DNA of 64,000 bases from Algicella marina. Lineage in GTDB: Bacteria; Pseudomonadota; Alphaproteobacteria; Rhodobacterales; Rhodobacteraceae. This document shows positions 1 to 10,638 of the stretch, piece after piece (positions within the stretch are counted from its first letter, which is position 1; each line of letters begins with the position of its first letter). A model generated the notes under the pieces. It was given only the letters and a program-made list of their open reading frames with translations, made no database searches and was not told the DNA's origin. Made by a program: the position numbers and the translations under genes. The DNA is taken from assembly GCF_009931615.1 (NCBI RefSeq), contig NZ_CP046620.1, forward strand, positions 434,001 through 498,000, given 5' to 3'.

Positions 1-3000
1 TTCCGGGAAGCGAGGAGGGCAGGGCCCTCTCGCCTGAACTCGTAATCCTGACGGGAGCCAGTAAGGATCGCGACGTCTTCGCCGGCGCCGCCGTGAAGAT
101 GGTCCGCGCCGCCACTTGCCATCAGCGTATCATCTCCGGGGCCACCGAGCAGTACATCCTCCTCGTAGGTGCCTTTCAACATATCGTTCTGTTCAGTTCC
201 ACGCAGATGGACACCCTGATCAAACGCTTCCGGCAGGCGGTCCTCCCACCATGCCGGTTCGGACTCGTTAAAGCGCTGCAGGGTATCCCATCGCGGGTTC
301 TCATCCTCCAGATGCCTCAAAGATCCCCAGGAACCCCACGGGCTCGGGTCCGAAACATCGACGAATGCGTTGAACAGCGTTCCCCCGGCCGCTTTCCAGC
401 CGTCGAGCAATTCCGAGTAAAGCGCCGCCATCTCCGGTGTATAATTGAAGTGGTTGAAATATTCGGTCAAAGCCTCGTTCTGGACGGCCTCGCCGACGCC
501 GACGATATGGGTTCCACCTTCATACATCACCATCTGCAGTCCGGCGGCGGTAGCAGCGGCAGCATGATAGGGCAGGGTGTCGCGGATCAACTCACCAAGG
601 GAGCCAGCCCGCAGGGCATCGGCGGTTACCTTGCTGGCCTGATCGTAGCGATGTTCGGAAACAAAAGCTGCACGGGCGGCGTCGGAAAGATCTTTGGCCT
701 CCGCCTCGGCTTCGGCGGCCGCGTGACTGTCATCGATCCAGCCCAATACCTCTTCCACCCGGTCCAATCCGAGTTCGATGCCAAAATATCCGGTGACGGC
801 ATAGGCATCGAAATAGGTTGCCGGCCGGTCGCGGCCCGTCTCGGTTGTCCAAAGTGGCGCGTCAAGGAAGTAGTTTTCCAACCCTGGCCAACCGGTATGA
901 GTGGCGATGACGTTGATGACCCGCGCCTCCGCTTCTGGCCCATAGACGTCATCCCAGATCATCGCCACCTCTGCAGCCCGTCCGCCGTAGAACTGCATCC
1001 AGCCGCCGTCGTTGGCCGCCTCCGCTCCCCAGCGGGTCTCGGCCTGCGCGGCGGCCCAATGCGTCTGCTGGAAGGAGTAGTTCCACATCTCGTTGGAATA
1101 TTCGACGTAACTGCGGAGTTCGGGGTCCAGATGGTCGCGCACATACTCCGCGAACCGGCGGACGTATTCGTCGTCTGCCTGATGCGGCATGTTGAACCAC
1201 GGATCGGCCCCGATCTGGTTTGCCAGGGCGATCATGATCTCCACCGGTACGCCGCTGTCAGTATAGGTATAGCGGTCAAGTGACGGACGTTCCGCCCAAC
1301 CGGTAACAGCGCTGTTGTTTGTCTGCATCCAGTCCATGAAACGAATCGACCGAAGGTCTTCGATCTTTTCGATCCAGTCCGGGTTGAACAGGACACCGGC
1401 TTCCATTGCCTCGATATTGCTTTCGTGCACCAGACGGAGGTTGCGGATGTAGTTTTCCGGGTTTGTCCGTGTGATCGAAATGGCAACCCCGCCATCGCCG
1501 GGGGTGAAACGGAACCAGATGGCGTTGGGGCGGGGAGAGATGCCACTGATGTTTGCCCCCAGCACCTCGATGTCGCCCTCGCCCTCCCAAGTCAGGCGGT
1601 AGCGGCCGATCAGGTTTGTCGATTCTTCCGGCAACGACGTCAAAACCACCGTCTGAACCGAACTGACGTTTTCGGGGATTGCCTTCAACCAGCCGGACTG
1701 ATCCATGAAGCCGTCTGCGCGCAGGGCATCATGATCGTACCCTCCCCACTGTTCGCCGACATGGCCAGTCCACGGGCGCGCGAATTTCATCAGGTCGATG
1801 AATGGCATCTGCGCCGACCAGTCGGCCAGGCCTTCGAGCCCCATGCCAAGCGAGGGCGTGGCGTGTTTCACCTCGGGCCACACGATTTCCGGCGCCGGTG
1901 GTGGCATGGCCTGTGCAACCTGCACCTCCTCCTCATATTCTGGCTCCGGGATTTCGGTCGGCATCTCCGGCAGAAAGGCCTGGCCGTCCAGTATCGTGCC
2001 GTCCAGCACCTTTCGCTGGCCGTCCGTGTCCGGCCCTGACCATTCCAGGGTCAATGTCTGCGCCGGTGCACTATTAATTTGCCGGATTTCAATTTCGTGC
2101 AGGCCATCGTCCACTGAAATCGGGGTCTGCTCCGTACCGCGCACCGCGGTCAGGATCGTCTTTCCGTCGAGCTTGAAGGCCGCCGCTTCACCCGATGTCA
2201 AAAAAAAACGTAGTCGCCGCCCTTCCGGACCTCCAATGGCGCAACGAACCGCAGGGCGTGAGGAACCGTACTGTCGCCATCGAAGGCCGGACGGGTAAAG
2301 TCCTGCCAGGCCAACCTGTCCACGACAGTGGTGAATGCAGGCCTGCCACTGAAATCAACGTCCGCAAGCTGTGTGGCAGGCGATGCAAGCGGAAAGATCT
2401 CCGCCTTGTAACCGGGCCCGGCGAATTCCATGACTGGCAGACCGTTCACGGCATCCGCGAAGTCCGTCTCCGGCTCGCTTGCTTCGGGCAGCGCGGCGAT
2501 GGTGCGTTTGTCCCGCATCTGCCAGACGGCCTCACGAATATCTGGATAGCGGGCGCGAACCTTGGCGTTGACTGAGGCGGGAATTGCGAAGTTCTGCGGC
2601 GGGCGTTCGCCGTAGAGATGGACGTAGGTGACAAGGCTGGCGAGGAAATAAAGCGTCGGCTTGCCGTGGGGTGCATCATCCTCGTAGAGGTCTGTCACCG
2701 GAACGTCCTTGAGCAGCCCGGTAAAAAGGTTCGCCATCACCGGACCGGCCGGAATCAGCGAGACATTTGCATCTGGTCGCGCGTTCCTGACACCGGAATA
2801 GAGTGCCTCGAACCAGTCATTGAAGCTGCCGACGGTAACGGAATTGTACTTGGCAAACCCTTGTGCAGAGGGGGGGAAGCTTCCGACCGTACCCGCCATG
2901 TCCGGCCAGTTCACGTAGATCTGCACGGCAATGCCGGGCTGTTGCTGATTGAACCAGTCAACCGCTTCAATAATGTCTGACACCGGCGAGATGCCGCGCG

Positions 3001-3385
3001 GGTTGTCGCCGTCATACGGTTCGGTTGGAGGTTTGTACTGGGCGTAGTTCAGAGCCGTCACCATCGCGTGGGTGTAACCGGAAGACGCGAAGGAACCTCG
3101 ATCCGCCCGCTGCACGCCGGGCAGGCCCCATTGGTTGTAGGGCGGTACGTGTTGCATGAAGCCATGGCCGTGAAACTGGCCTTCCATCGCGTAGGTATTG
3201 CCTGCTGCCCGAGCAAGTTGTGCCAGCCAGTAAGGTACAGTGGTTTCGGGCGTGTCCGAGACGTGGTTTATCAGGCTGTGGCCGTAGATGTAATTTCGCA
3301 CGTCCTTGGCGGTGGCCGACATCGGCAGCAGGATCAGCGAACAGGTACACATAGCCTTCAGAAACCGTCTTACACCCGTTCGCAT
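1..3385 (-). pseudogene. Secreted SGNH / PA14-like / GH-like protein with apparent -1 frameshift, C-terminus cut by window edge
   Basis: A signal peptide (RR, hydrophobic core, cut near SATA) precedes an SGNH-like domain (block I GHSLINH, late DAPHG) that matches the N-terminus of the neighbouring 1600-residue protein. A PA14-like beta domain follows. At 2200-2208 nine T on the coding strand produce GTT TTT TTT TGA, ending the first frame after 395 residues. The -1 frame (TTG ACA TCG) then stays open to position 1. It encodes the rest of the PA14-like domain, a large GH-like domain homologous to the paralogue (EYSNEMWN, MYEGGTH), and RTX-type nonapeptides (LLGGPGDDTL, HLHGGAGED). The break falls inside a domain core, so the ancestral gene was one piece. 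Whether it is a real mutation, a slippage site or a homopolymer read error cannot be told here. The start at 3385 has an AGGGGAG ribosome binding site. No enzymatic activity is established; polysaccharide binding or cleavage is inferred. Confidence 0.75.
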
Positions 3386-3493
3386 TCGTCACTCCCCTAT
3401 CGCGTTCTAGGAATTTATGTGGGTTGAGGGTGGGTGCGGTCAAAGGTTTGTTGAGTGATTTTGTGAGAAATGTCGTCGCCACGCGATCAGGCA

Positions 3494-3525
3494 TAAAAAA
3501 AGGCCCCGCAGAATGCGGGGCCCTG
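3494..3525 (-). terminator. Rho-independent terminator after the 1600-residue RTX gene
   Basis: Nine-base-pair stem (GGCCCCGCA at 3502-3510 with TGCGGGGCC at 3514-3522), three-base loop, and a run of seven T on the minus strand. It lies just past the stop of the minus-strand gene ending at 3542 and before the start of the next minus-strand gene, so the two paralogues are probably separate transcripts. Confidence 0.85.
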
Positions 3526-3541
3526 ATGTCTATGTGTGCGC

Positions 3542-6500
3542 TCAGAAGAGGGAGTTGGCAGCGTAGGCCACGTCCGGATTCTCCTCGAACACCACGTTCT
3601 CGATATCTGTCAGGAACGTGCGGCCCGAACTGTGCGTCGCGATGACAGTGCCGTTATCCGACGTGAAGGTGTAGTCCTCATAGCTGCCGATGAGCCAGGC
3701 CGTATCGTTGCCCATACCGCCATGCAACCTGTCCTCGCCGCCGTATCCGGAAAGGACGTCATTGCCGCGCCCGCCGAGCAGGATATCTTCCTCCGCCGTG
3801 CCACCGATGGCATCATTACCGTCGGTGCCGTTGATGAAGACGCCCTGATCGAAGGTATCGGCCGAACGGTCTTCCCACCATGCTGCAACATTGTTGTTGA
3901 AGTCGTTGAGCACGTCCCAGCGCGGGTTGTCGTCTTCCAGATAGCGCAGCGCGCCCCAGGAGCCGTACTGGCTGGGATCGGAGACATCGACGAAGGCGTT
4001 GAAGAGGCCGCCGCCTGCCGCCTGCCAGCCTTCGAGAAGGATCTCGTAAAGCTCGGCCATCTCCGGCGTGTAGTTGAAGTGGTTGAAGAACGCGGCGAGT
4101 TCTGCGTTGTTGACGTTGCCGCCGACACCGACGACATGAGTCCCACCCTCGTACATCACCATTTCCAGACCGGCCGCCGTCGCTGCGGCGGACTGGTAGG
4201 CATAGGTCTCGCCGATGAGTTCGGCCAGAGACCCGGTGCGCAGATCTTCGGCCGCGATCGCGGATGCCTGATCATACTGATGCTCTTCGATGTAGCGGGT
4301 GCGGGCTGAACCTGTCAGACCCTGCGCATTGGCATCGGCGATCGCCGCGTTGCGGCTATCCTCGATCCATCCAAGCACTTCGCCCGCCCGGCTGTTGCCG
4401 AGTTCGATGCCGAAATAGCCGGTGACGGCATATGCATCGAAGTATGTGTAGGGCGCATCGTTGCCTGTCTCCCGAACCCAGAGTTCGGAGTTGAACATGT
4501 ACTGTTCGAGCCCGGGCCAACCTGTGTGCGTGCCGATCACGTTGATGACGCGATCATCTGCCTGGTTGCCGAAGACATCGTCCCAGATGATGGCCATTTC
4601 TGCGGCGCGTGCGCCATAGAACTGCATCCATCCGCCGTCGTTGGCCGCGTTGCCCCAACGGGCAGTTGCCTGCTCCGCCGCCCAGTGGGCTTGTTCGAAC
4701 CCGTAGTTCCAGACCTCGTTGGAGTATTCCACGTAAGCCCGGAGCTCCGGATCGAGGTTGTCGCGCACGTACTCCGCGAACTCGCGCATGTACTCGTCGT
4801 TCGCCTGATGAGGCATGTTGAACCACGGGTCCGCACCGATCTGGTTGGCCAACTGCACCATTATCTCCACCGGCACACCGCCGTCGAAGTATGTGTAGTT
4901 GTCCGGTGTCGGGCGGTCCGACCAGTCCACCTGTGGGCTGTTGTTGGTCTGCATCCAGTCCATGAAACGAACGGAGCGCAAATCCTCGATCAGGTCGATC
5001 CAGTCGGGGTTGAAGATCGCCCCGGCCTCGTGCGCCTCGATGTTGTCCTCGTGGACCAGCTCGATGTCGCGGATGTAGTTGCCGTTGTTGTTCGGATCGG
5101 TGCTGGAGATCGAAATCACCGTTCCCGAACCGCCCGGCTCGAAATCGAACCAGATTTCGCCGTTGGACCGCGTGATGTTGCTGATCCGGCCGCCGATGAC
5201 TTCCACGTCACCCTCGCCTTCCCATGTCAGGCGATAACGCCCGGCAAGGCTGGCAGATTCTTCCGGAAGGTCAGCCATCACGACGGCCTGGATCGAGCTC
5301 ACGCCCGCCGGGATATCGGTCGGCCAGCCATTTTCGTCCAGGAAGCCGTTCTCTTCCAGCCGGTCGTGGCCGTAGCCACCCCACTGGTCGCCGACATGGC
5401 CGATCCAGGGACGCGCGAACTTCATCACATCGATGAACGGAGCCTGTGAGGACCAGTCCGCGATACCTTCGAGCCCCATGCCAAGCGACGGGTTGCTCTC
5501 GCCAAAGGTATCTTGCTCCGGCGCAGGCTGCCCATTGTCGTTCGGAAGGATCACGGGATCACCGCCGCCACCACCGCCTTCACCGTCTGTGGGCTCTTCG
5601 TCGACGCCGAGTTCCAGGTTGGCGCCAGAAAGGTTGCCGACACCCGTCAGGTTGATCGAGAAATCGGAGTTTCCGTCGCCATCAACATCACCAAGCAGCT
5701 GACCGTTGGCGAACCTCAGCTCGCCGGCCGTGCCGGTGAAGTCCAACCCGCCGATGAAACCGAAAGCCTGGTTGCCGGCGACACTCGTGTTAGCGTCGAT
5801 GCCGCTGAGATCGATGATATCAGTGCCGCGGGTGAAATCGGTGATCGTGTCGATCCCGCCGGCGAAATTGGACTGTCCGACGGAGGTGTAAACGAACGTG
5901 TCAGCACCTTCGCCGCCTGTCAGGATATCCGCACCGGTGCCGCCGTTGAGCACGTCAACGCCTGCGCCGCCATGAATGGTGTCGTCACCCGCGCCGCCGA
6001 ACAGCGTATCGCTGCCGTTGTCGCCGTTGATCGTGTCATTGCCACCACCGCCGTTGATACGGTCGTTGCCGGCACCGCCGCTGATGGTGTCTTCACCGTG
6101 GAAATCGCCCTGCGCCGTGTCGGTGTAGACGTCATTGCCTGCCCCGAGGTCGACGGTATCACGTCCGTTACCGCCCGAGACCGTGTCGTTGCCGGTACCG
6201 CCGAAGATGGTGTCGGCACCACCGCCGCCGTCGATGGAGTCATCGCCAGCGCCGCCGTGCAGGACATCGTTGCCGGCACCACCGGTGATGTCGTCGTTGC
6301 CTACGCCGCCGCGGACCTCGTCATCGCCATCGCCGCCGTGCAGGCTATCCTGTCCGCCGCCGCCATTGATGATGTCGTTTCCGGCACCGCCATAAACGGT
6401 GTCAGCGCCGCTGGCACCTTGCTCCGCGCTGTCCTGGAAGATGTCGTTGCCGTCGCCCAGGTCCACCACATCGGCACCGAGACCACCGAATACGTGGTCA

Positions 6501-8344
6501 TCGCCACCACCTGCATTGATGATATCCGCACCCTGGGCACCATTGATGAAATCATCGCCCCAGCCGCCGTTCAGCGTGTCGGCACCTTCGCCACCGGAGA
6601 TATGGTCGTTTTCGAGACCGCCATTGATGGTGTCGGCACCGCTTCCGCCGAAGAGGCGATCATTGCCACCGCCGCCGAGGATCGTATCGTTGCCCGCACC
6701 GCCGCTGACAGTGTCCGAGCCCTGAAAGCCCGCCTGATCGTTGTCGACGAAGCGGTCGTCCCCGCCACCAAGGCGCACACGGTCGCGGCCGTTGCCGCCC
6801 TCGACGGTGTCGTTTCCGGAGCCGGCATTGATGAAGTCGTGACCATTGCCGCCAAAGATTGTGTCGGCACCCTCTCGGCCGTGCAGGGAATCGTCGCCCG
6901 CACCGCCACGGATCTGGTCATTGCCAGAGCCGCCGAAGATGCGATCGTTGCCGCCTTCTCCGTAGAAGCGGTCATCGCCGCCGCCGCCGTGGATCGCATC
7001 GTCGCCATCACCGCCATAAACGGTATCCACAGCATTTTCACCGGTCTGGCCGTTGTCGGTGAACCGGTCGTGGCCCGCGCCAAGATACACCGTATCCCGT
7101 CCGTTGCCACCGCGGACGCGGTCATCGCCATTGCCTGCGTAGATCGTGTCGCGTCCTGCGCCGGCATTGATCGTGTCGTTACCGCCGCCGCCGTTCAGGA
7201 TGTCGTTGCCGTAGTTGCCGTTGATCCAGTCGTCGCCGCTATTGCCTTCGACAACATCGTTGCCGCGGCCGCCGGAGAGGAAATCGCTTCCGTCTCCGCC
7301 GTGGATGTTGTCCGCGCCCTGGTCTCCCCAGACGGAGTCATTGCCCGCACCGGCATCGATCGTGTCGTTCCCGTCGCCGGCTTGGATGGTGTCGTTGCCG
7401 CCAAGTCCGGAAATCGCATCCATTCCGTCGGTGCCGACAATGTTGTTGTTGCGGTCATCGCCGTCCACGACGTTGACTTCTGGTTCGACGTCCACACCGC
7501 CGCCGCTGGAATCCCCATCGGATCCGCCTTCGACCTCGGCCGGATCGATACCCGTGAAGTCTGCAAGCTCCGTCAGGATATCGGAGTAGGCAGCGCGCAC
7601 GGACGGCAGAATATTGTTGGGGATCTGGAAGTCTGCCGGGGGCAACTCATCATACATGAAGGCATATGTTGCGAGGCTGGCCAGGAAATACAGAGTTTCC
7701 GTTCCGTGCGGGGCATTGTCTTCGTAGAGATCGGCAGCCGACACATCACTGAGGACAGTCGTGAACAGATGCGCCATCGCAGGACCGACCGGCATCAGGT
7801 TCATGGTCACGCCGGGGCGCGCTGCCTGAAGCGCTGCGTAATATTCGTCGTACCACTCCATATAAGTGGTCATCGTCAGTTGGTTATAGGTATCGAACTG
7901 CGCATCGCTCGGCGGGAAGTTCGGGAAGACGCCCGCCATGTCCGGCCAGCCGACATAGATGTCGACCACGGCGTTCGGTTCACGGGCGTGCACCATATCC
8001 ACCAGTTCCAGCGTTGCTGAAATGGGAGTGTGCGAATTGCCATAGTACTGTTCGTCCGGCCCCTGATACTGGATGTAGTTGGCCGTCGTGATCATCACGT
8101 TGGTGTAGTCGCTGTTGGCAAAGGAAGAATTCCAGGAGCCTTCTACACCGTCACCGAACCACCAGTTCGGTATAGGATTCGTTCCGAGGTGTGAGAGAAG
8201 GTTTCCGAATTGGCCGTCGACGCTGTAGGAATGGCCTGCGGTGTCCGCAAGTGCGTCGAGCCAGTATGGCACGGTTGTCTGATGGCTGCCGGAAACATGG
8301 TTGATTAGGCTGTTTCCGAAAATGAAGTTTCTGATCTCTGTCAA
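3542..8344 (-). CDS. Giant RTX protein: SGNH-like domain, RTX array, GH-like domain, C-terminal RTX
   Basis: 1600 residues with no signal peptide. Residues 1-270 are an SGNH-hydrolase-like domain (GNSLINH near the start, EDNAPHG later). Residues about 290-840 hold dozens of GGxGxDxxx calcium-binding nonapeptides. A serralysin-C-like block follows (GADTFVY, then ITDFTRGTDIIDLS). Residues about 930-1510 form a TIM-barrel glycosidase-like domain: EYSNEVWN resembles the Asn-Glu acid/base of GH clan A, and MYEGGTH could hold the nucleophile. A last RTX block and C-terminal tail complete it. RTX proteins without signal peptides normally leave through a type I (ABC/MFP/TolC) exporter, which is not in this window. 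The start is TTG at 8344, chosen because GAGGAG lies eight bases upstream and homology to the paralogue begins immediately. The enzymatic role is inferred; structural adhesion or matrix roles are alternatives. Confidence 0.85.
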   Translation of the reverse strand: MTEIRNFIFGNSLINHVSGSHQTTVPYWLDALADTAGHSYSVDGQFGNLLSHLGTNPIPNWWFGDGVEGSWNSSFANSDYTNVMITTANYIQYQGPDEQYYGNSHTPISATLELVDMVHAREPNAVVDIYVGWPDMAGVFPNFPPSDAQFDTYNQLTMTTYMEWYDEYYAALQAARPGVTMNLMPVGPAMAHLFTTVLSDVSAADLYEDNAPHGTETLYFLASLATYAFMYDELPPADFQIPNNILPSVRAAYSDILTELADFTGIDPAEVEGGSDGDSSGGGVDVEPEVNVVDGDDRNNNIVGTDGMDAISGLGGNDTIQAGDGNDTIDAGAGNDSVWGDQGADNIHGGDGSDFLSGGRGNDVVEGNSGDDWINGNYGNDILNGGGGNDTINAGAGRDTIYAGNGDDRVRGGNGRDTVYLGAGHDRFTDNGQTGENAVDTVYGGDGDDAIHGGGGDDRFYGEGGNDRIFGGSGNDQIRGGAGDDSLHGREGADTIFGGNGHDFINAGSGNDTVEGGNGRDRVRLGGGDDRFVDNDQAGFQGSDTVSGGAGNDTILGGGGNDRLFGGSGADTINGGLENDHISGGEGADTLNGGWGDDFINGAQGADIINAGGGDDHVFGGLGADVVDLGDGNDIFQDSAEQGASGADTVYGGAGNDIINGGGGQDSLHGGDGDDEVRGGVGNDDITGGAGNDVLHGGAGDDSIDGGGGADTIFGGTGNDTVSGGNGRDTVDLGAGNDVYTDTAQGDFHGEDTISGGAGNDRINGGGGNDTINGDNGSDTLFGGAGDDTIHGGAGVDVLNGGTGADILTGGEGADTFVYTSVGQSNFAGGIDTITDFTRGTDIIDLSGIDANTSVAGNQAFGFIGGLDFTGTAGELRFANGQLLGDVDGDGNSDFSINLTGVGNLSGANLELGVDEEPTDGEGGGGGGDPVILPNDNGQPAPEQDTFGESNPSLGMGLEGIADWSSQAPFIDVMKFARPWIGHVGDQWGGYGHDRLEENGFLDENGWPTDIPAGVSSIQAVVMADLPEESASLAGRYRLTWEGEGDVEVIGGRISNITRSNGEIWFDFEPGGSGTVISISSTDPNNNGNYIRDIELVHEDNIEAHEAGAIFNPDWIDLIEDLRSVRFMDWMQTNNSPQVDWSDRPTPDNYTYFDGGVPVEIMVQLANQIGADPWFNMPHQANDEYMREFAEYVRDNLDPELRAYVEYSNEVWNYGFEQAHWAAEQATARWGNAANDGGWMQFYGARAAEMAIIWDDVFGNQADDRVINVIGTHTGWPGLEQYMFNSELWVRETGNDAPYTYFDAYAVTGYFGIELGNSRAGEVLGWIEDSRNAAIADANAQGLTGSARTRYIEEHQYDQASAIAAEDLRTGSLAELIGETYAYQSAAATAAGLEMVMYEGGTHVVGVGGNVNNAELAAFFNHFNYTPEMAELYEILLEGWQAAGGGLFNAFVDVSDPSQYGSWGALRYLEDDNPRWDVLNDFNNNVAAWWEDRSADTFDQGVFINGTDGNDAIGGTAEEDILLGGRGNDVLSGYGGEDRLHGGMGNDTAWLIGSYEDYTFTSDNGTVIATHSSGRTFLTDIENVVFEENPDVAYAANSLF
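5912..7105 (-). repeat. Higher-order repeat of 104 codons (312 bp) inside the RTX array
   Basis: Four consecutive units begin at 7105, 6793, 6481 and 6169 on the minus strand. Each starts with a variant of NGRDTVxLGxGxDxF, followed by a short Gln/Gly spacer, DTVxGGxGND and more nonapeptides. The spacing counted from the protein is exactly 104 residues three times; the fourth unit is cut after about 86 residues. Within a unit the LGxGxDxF strand and its non-RTX spacer break the nine-residue rhythm. The copies have diverged in sequence, so the duplication is not recent, but length has been kept. Confidence 0.8.
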
Positions 8345-8823
8345 GGCGGGGGCTCCTCGTGGCAGTTCGAATGATCCCGGGGGTACGGGGGACCAATGTT
8401 CAGGTCAGGGATTTACCGGAAAGACGCAACCGGACGGCGACGCCTTGTAATCACAATCGGGCAGCCAGGCGAGCAACCAAAAGGCAAACCTTTTACATGC
8501 CAACCGCCTTCCAACGTTTACGAACTGAAAACTCGGGCGACAATCCGAGCACAACCATCTACATAATCCCTCATCAACTAAGCAAAGGTTAACCGCAAAG
8601 AGACAGCGCCTACCCCTATAGTCAATATACTAAACCCTGAGGCTTGTTTTAGGCAGATTTATGCTGGTATTTGCTCAAAATGTGCAGTTTTGCCACAATT
8701 TCCGGGGGGTTCCGCAATCTTGCCGCATTCTGAAGAGCAAAAAACAACCACATCGAACAAGTCGTTTTGTCTATGCGGTATTAGTTTTTTCTTAATACAT
8801 CCCAGAGTTGCGAGGTGTCTTTG
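8345..8823. other. Intergenic region between divergent genes, AT-rich towards its right end
   Basis: About 480 bases without a credible gene, between the TTG start of the RTX gene (leftward) and the acetyltransferase (rightward). The right half is noticeably AT-rich compared with the flanks. It must hold promoters for both directions, but I could not identify -35/-10 pairs or an operator with confidence. Confidence 0.6.
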
Positions 8824-9333
8824 ATGGAGAATCACTTAGCAATATCTGCAGATAAACCGGATTGGACTCGCGAGCGAGTGGAACGCTTCTGGGATCCGGG
8901 CCGCAAGCTGCTGCGATCCCTCAGAAAGTATCAGGCATGGCGCGCCTCCTCCAACCCGGTCGCGCCGTTGATGCGGCGCTACTGGGTGCTGATCCACTGG
9001 TTCTGGTCTCTGGTGACGCAGTCGGAAATACATCTCAACACCCGCATCGAGGGTGGCCTGAGGTTGACGCATCCGACAGGCATCATCCTGCACCCCGACT
9101 CGGTCATCGGACCAAACTGTCTCATATTCCATCAGGTAACCTTCGCCGGGCCGGTAACGATCGGTGGTCATGTGGATATTGGCGCCGGGGCCAAGATCAT
9201 CGGGCCGCTGACCATCGGCGATCATGCCCGTGTCGGGGCCAATGCCGTCGTTACCTCGGACGTTCCGGCCGGCGCCACCGTGGTCGGCATTCCCGCCCGC
9301 GTGATCAGCAAAGAGGTAGTCTCAGAAGGGTGA
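8824..9333 (+). CDS. Serine acetyltransferase-like hexapeptide O-acetyltransferase
   Basis: 169 residues. The C-terminal two thirds is a left-handed beta-helix made of hexapeptide repeats ([54 protein letters not shown]), ending in VVGIPARVI as in CysE/WcaF-type transferases. The His in LTHPTG and the nearby HQVTF suit acetyl-CoA chemistry. The protein is shorter than CysE (about 270 residues) and lacks its N-terminal helical domain. With a glycosyltransferase gene overlapping its 3' end, O-acetylation of a sugar or polysaccharide is more likely than cysteine synthesis. Start: ATG at 8824, with GAGG eight bases upstream; the in-frame GTG at 8815 overlaps that site and is less likely. Confidence 0.8.
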   Translation: MENHLAISADKPDWTRERVERFWDPGRKLLRSLRKYQAWRASSNPVAPLMRRYWVLIHWFWSLVTQSEIHLNTRIEGGLRLTHPTGIILHPDSVIGPNCLIFHQVTFAGPVTIGGHVDIGAGAKIIGPLTIGDHARVGANAVVTSDVPAGATVVGIPARVISKEVVSEG

Positions 9334-10638
9334 AGGTCTGTCGTCGCGCCGCCCGAGTACCCAGTCATAGACTTCGGCAACTTGCCCCGCCTTGGCCGAC
9401 CAGGTGAAATGTGTCGCGATCCGCGCGCGTCCGGCCTCCCCCATGGCGACGAGATCGTGCCTGCCCTCGACAATTTCCCGCAATGTCGCTTCGAAACCGG
9501 CGATGATCTCCGCGCGCCCGCCCAGCGGCACTTTCAGTCCCGTCTCGCCTGCGGACACCAATTCACCCGGGCCGGCATAATCAACGACAACCGGAACCAG
9601 TCCCAGCGCCATCGCTTCCAGCACCACACCTCCGCCGAATTCGCGGATGGAGGGGAAGGACAGGATGTGGCAGCCGGCGGCGACGTCCTGCACTGTCTCA
9701 TGCGCCAGCCAGCCGTGGAAACGCACGGCATCCTGAGTGCCCTGCTTCTCAACCTGTGCCTTCAGCGCCGGCAACAGCGGTCCATCGCCGATCATGTCGA
9801 TCTCCAGCAGGCCTTCAGCCAGCAGGGGGCGCGCTGCCTCCAGCAGCATGTCCGGTCCCTTGTAGGGCACCATCCGCCCGATGAAACACGCCCTCAGCCT
9901 GCCGCCATCGTATGACGCCCGGCAGGAGAAGCGCGCCGGTTCGATTGCGTTCTCGGGAATGTAGACGCAGCGGTTCTGATGCTGATCCGGGATCTCGCTG
10001 CCGGTATGCCGGGAACCGACGATGATCGCCGCTGCCGAAAGGGTGGCACTGCGCCCCGGAAGCATCTTGTATGCGCTTCTGAGATAGGAGAGCCATTCTC
10101 GCTCCCGTCTTCGCTCCGCGTCGAAGGCTTTTGGCCACGGTACTCCGCCATTGAGCGGGCCGATAACGAAAGGTACCCCTGCCTGCCTGCATTTTTTGGC
10201 AATCGGGCTCTGTATCGTCGGGCTCAACGGTGTCACCCGGTGGACGATGTCAAATTTCCCTGCCCGGATATCTGCTCCGAATTTCTTCCAGATGAGGTGT
10301 TCGAAATACGGATAGCTGAGAGCGCTGACGGCCTGCAGCATTGTCCAGCCCTTGCCCTTGCCCATCTTCAGAAGGTCGCCAAGCTTCCACATCGGGCGTG
10401 CCAGGGCCTCGGAATCCACGGCCGTGAAATCGATGCCCTCCACCAGGCCTGCGCGCAATATGGCTTCACGGTTTCGTATCTGGGTTACGATGTGCACATC
10501 CGCAACTTCCCGCAGCGCAGTCGCCAGCGACCACCCCACCAGAGGCACGCTTACCCATTCGGGGTTGGCGGCTTCCGCGATAACCAGAACTCTCGGCTTT
10601 TGAACTTCAGACACTATGACCCGCGCACTCCCCGCCAT
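9322..10638 (-). CDS. Family 4 glycosyltransferase (GT-B fold)
   Basis: 438 residues with the GT1/GT4 layout. The N-terminal acceptor half includes [12 protein letters not shown]. The linker and donor half follow, with [18 protein letters not shown] and the EX7E-type motif [18 protein letters not shown]. It presumably transfers a sugar from a nucleotide donor to a growing glycan or lipid acceptor at the inner face of the membrane. The last 12 bases overlap the convergent acetyltransferase gene. ATG 10638 is preferred: the frame extends further upstream, but that part is low in similarity to any family and lies in the intergenic region; a GTG 27 bases later is possible. Membership of the PKS/NRPS locus is inferred from position only. 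Confidence 0.85.
   Translation of the reverse strand: MAGSARVIVSEVQKPRVLVIAEAANPEWVSVPLVGWSLATALREVADVHIVTQIRNREAILRAGLVEGIDFTAVDSEALARPMWKLGDLLKMGKGKGWTMLQAVSALSYPYFEHLIWKKFGADIRAGKFDIVHRVTPLSPTIQSPIAKKCRQAGVPFVIGPLNGGVPWPKAFDAERRREREWLSYLRSAYKMLPGRSATLSAAAIIVGSRHTGSEIPDQHQNRCVYIPENAIEPARFSCRASYDGGRLRACFIGRMVPYKGPDMLLEAARPLLAEGLLEIDMIGDGPLLPALKAQVEKQGTQDAVRFHGWLAHETVQDVAAGCHILSFPSIREFGGGVVLEAMALGLVPVVVDYAGPGELVSAGETGLKVPLGGRAEIIAGFEATLREIVEGRHDLVAMGEAGRARIATHFTWSAKAGQVAEVYDWVLGRRDDRPSPF

Noticed and set aside
5850-7440. Regular DNA repeats that could suggest a CRISPR array
   Set aside because: Units are coding, vary between copies and lack unique spacers. They encode RTX nonapeptides.
5513-8020. 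835-codon plus-strand open frame opposite the RTX array, Val/Ala/Ile-rich and repetitive
   Set aside because: It is the antisense of GGxGxDxxx codons, which by composition avoid stops on the other strand. No start site, and the minus-strand frame has homology and a terminator.
8815-8823. GTG start for the acetyltransferase
   Set aside because: It overlaps GAGG, which is correctly spaced for ATG 8824.
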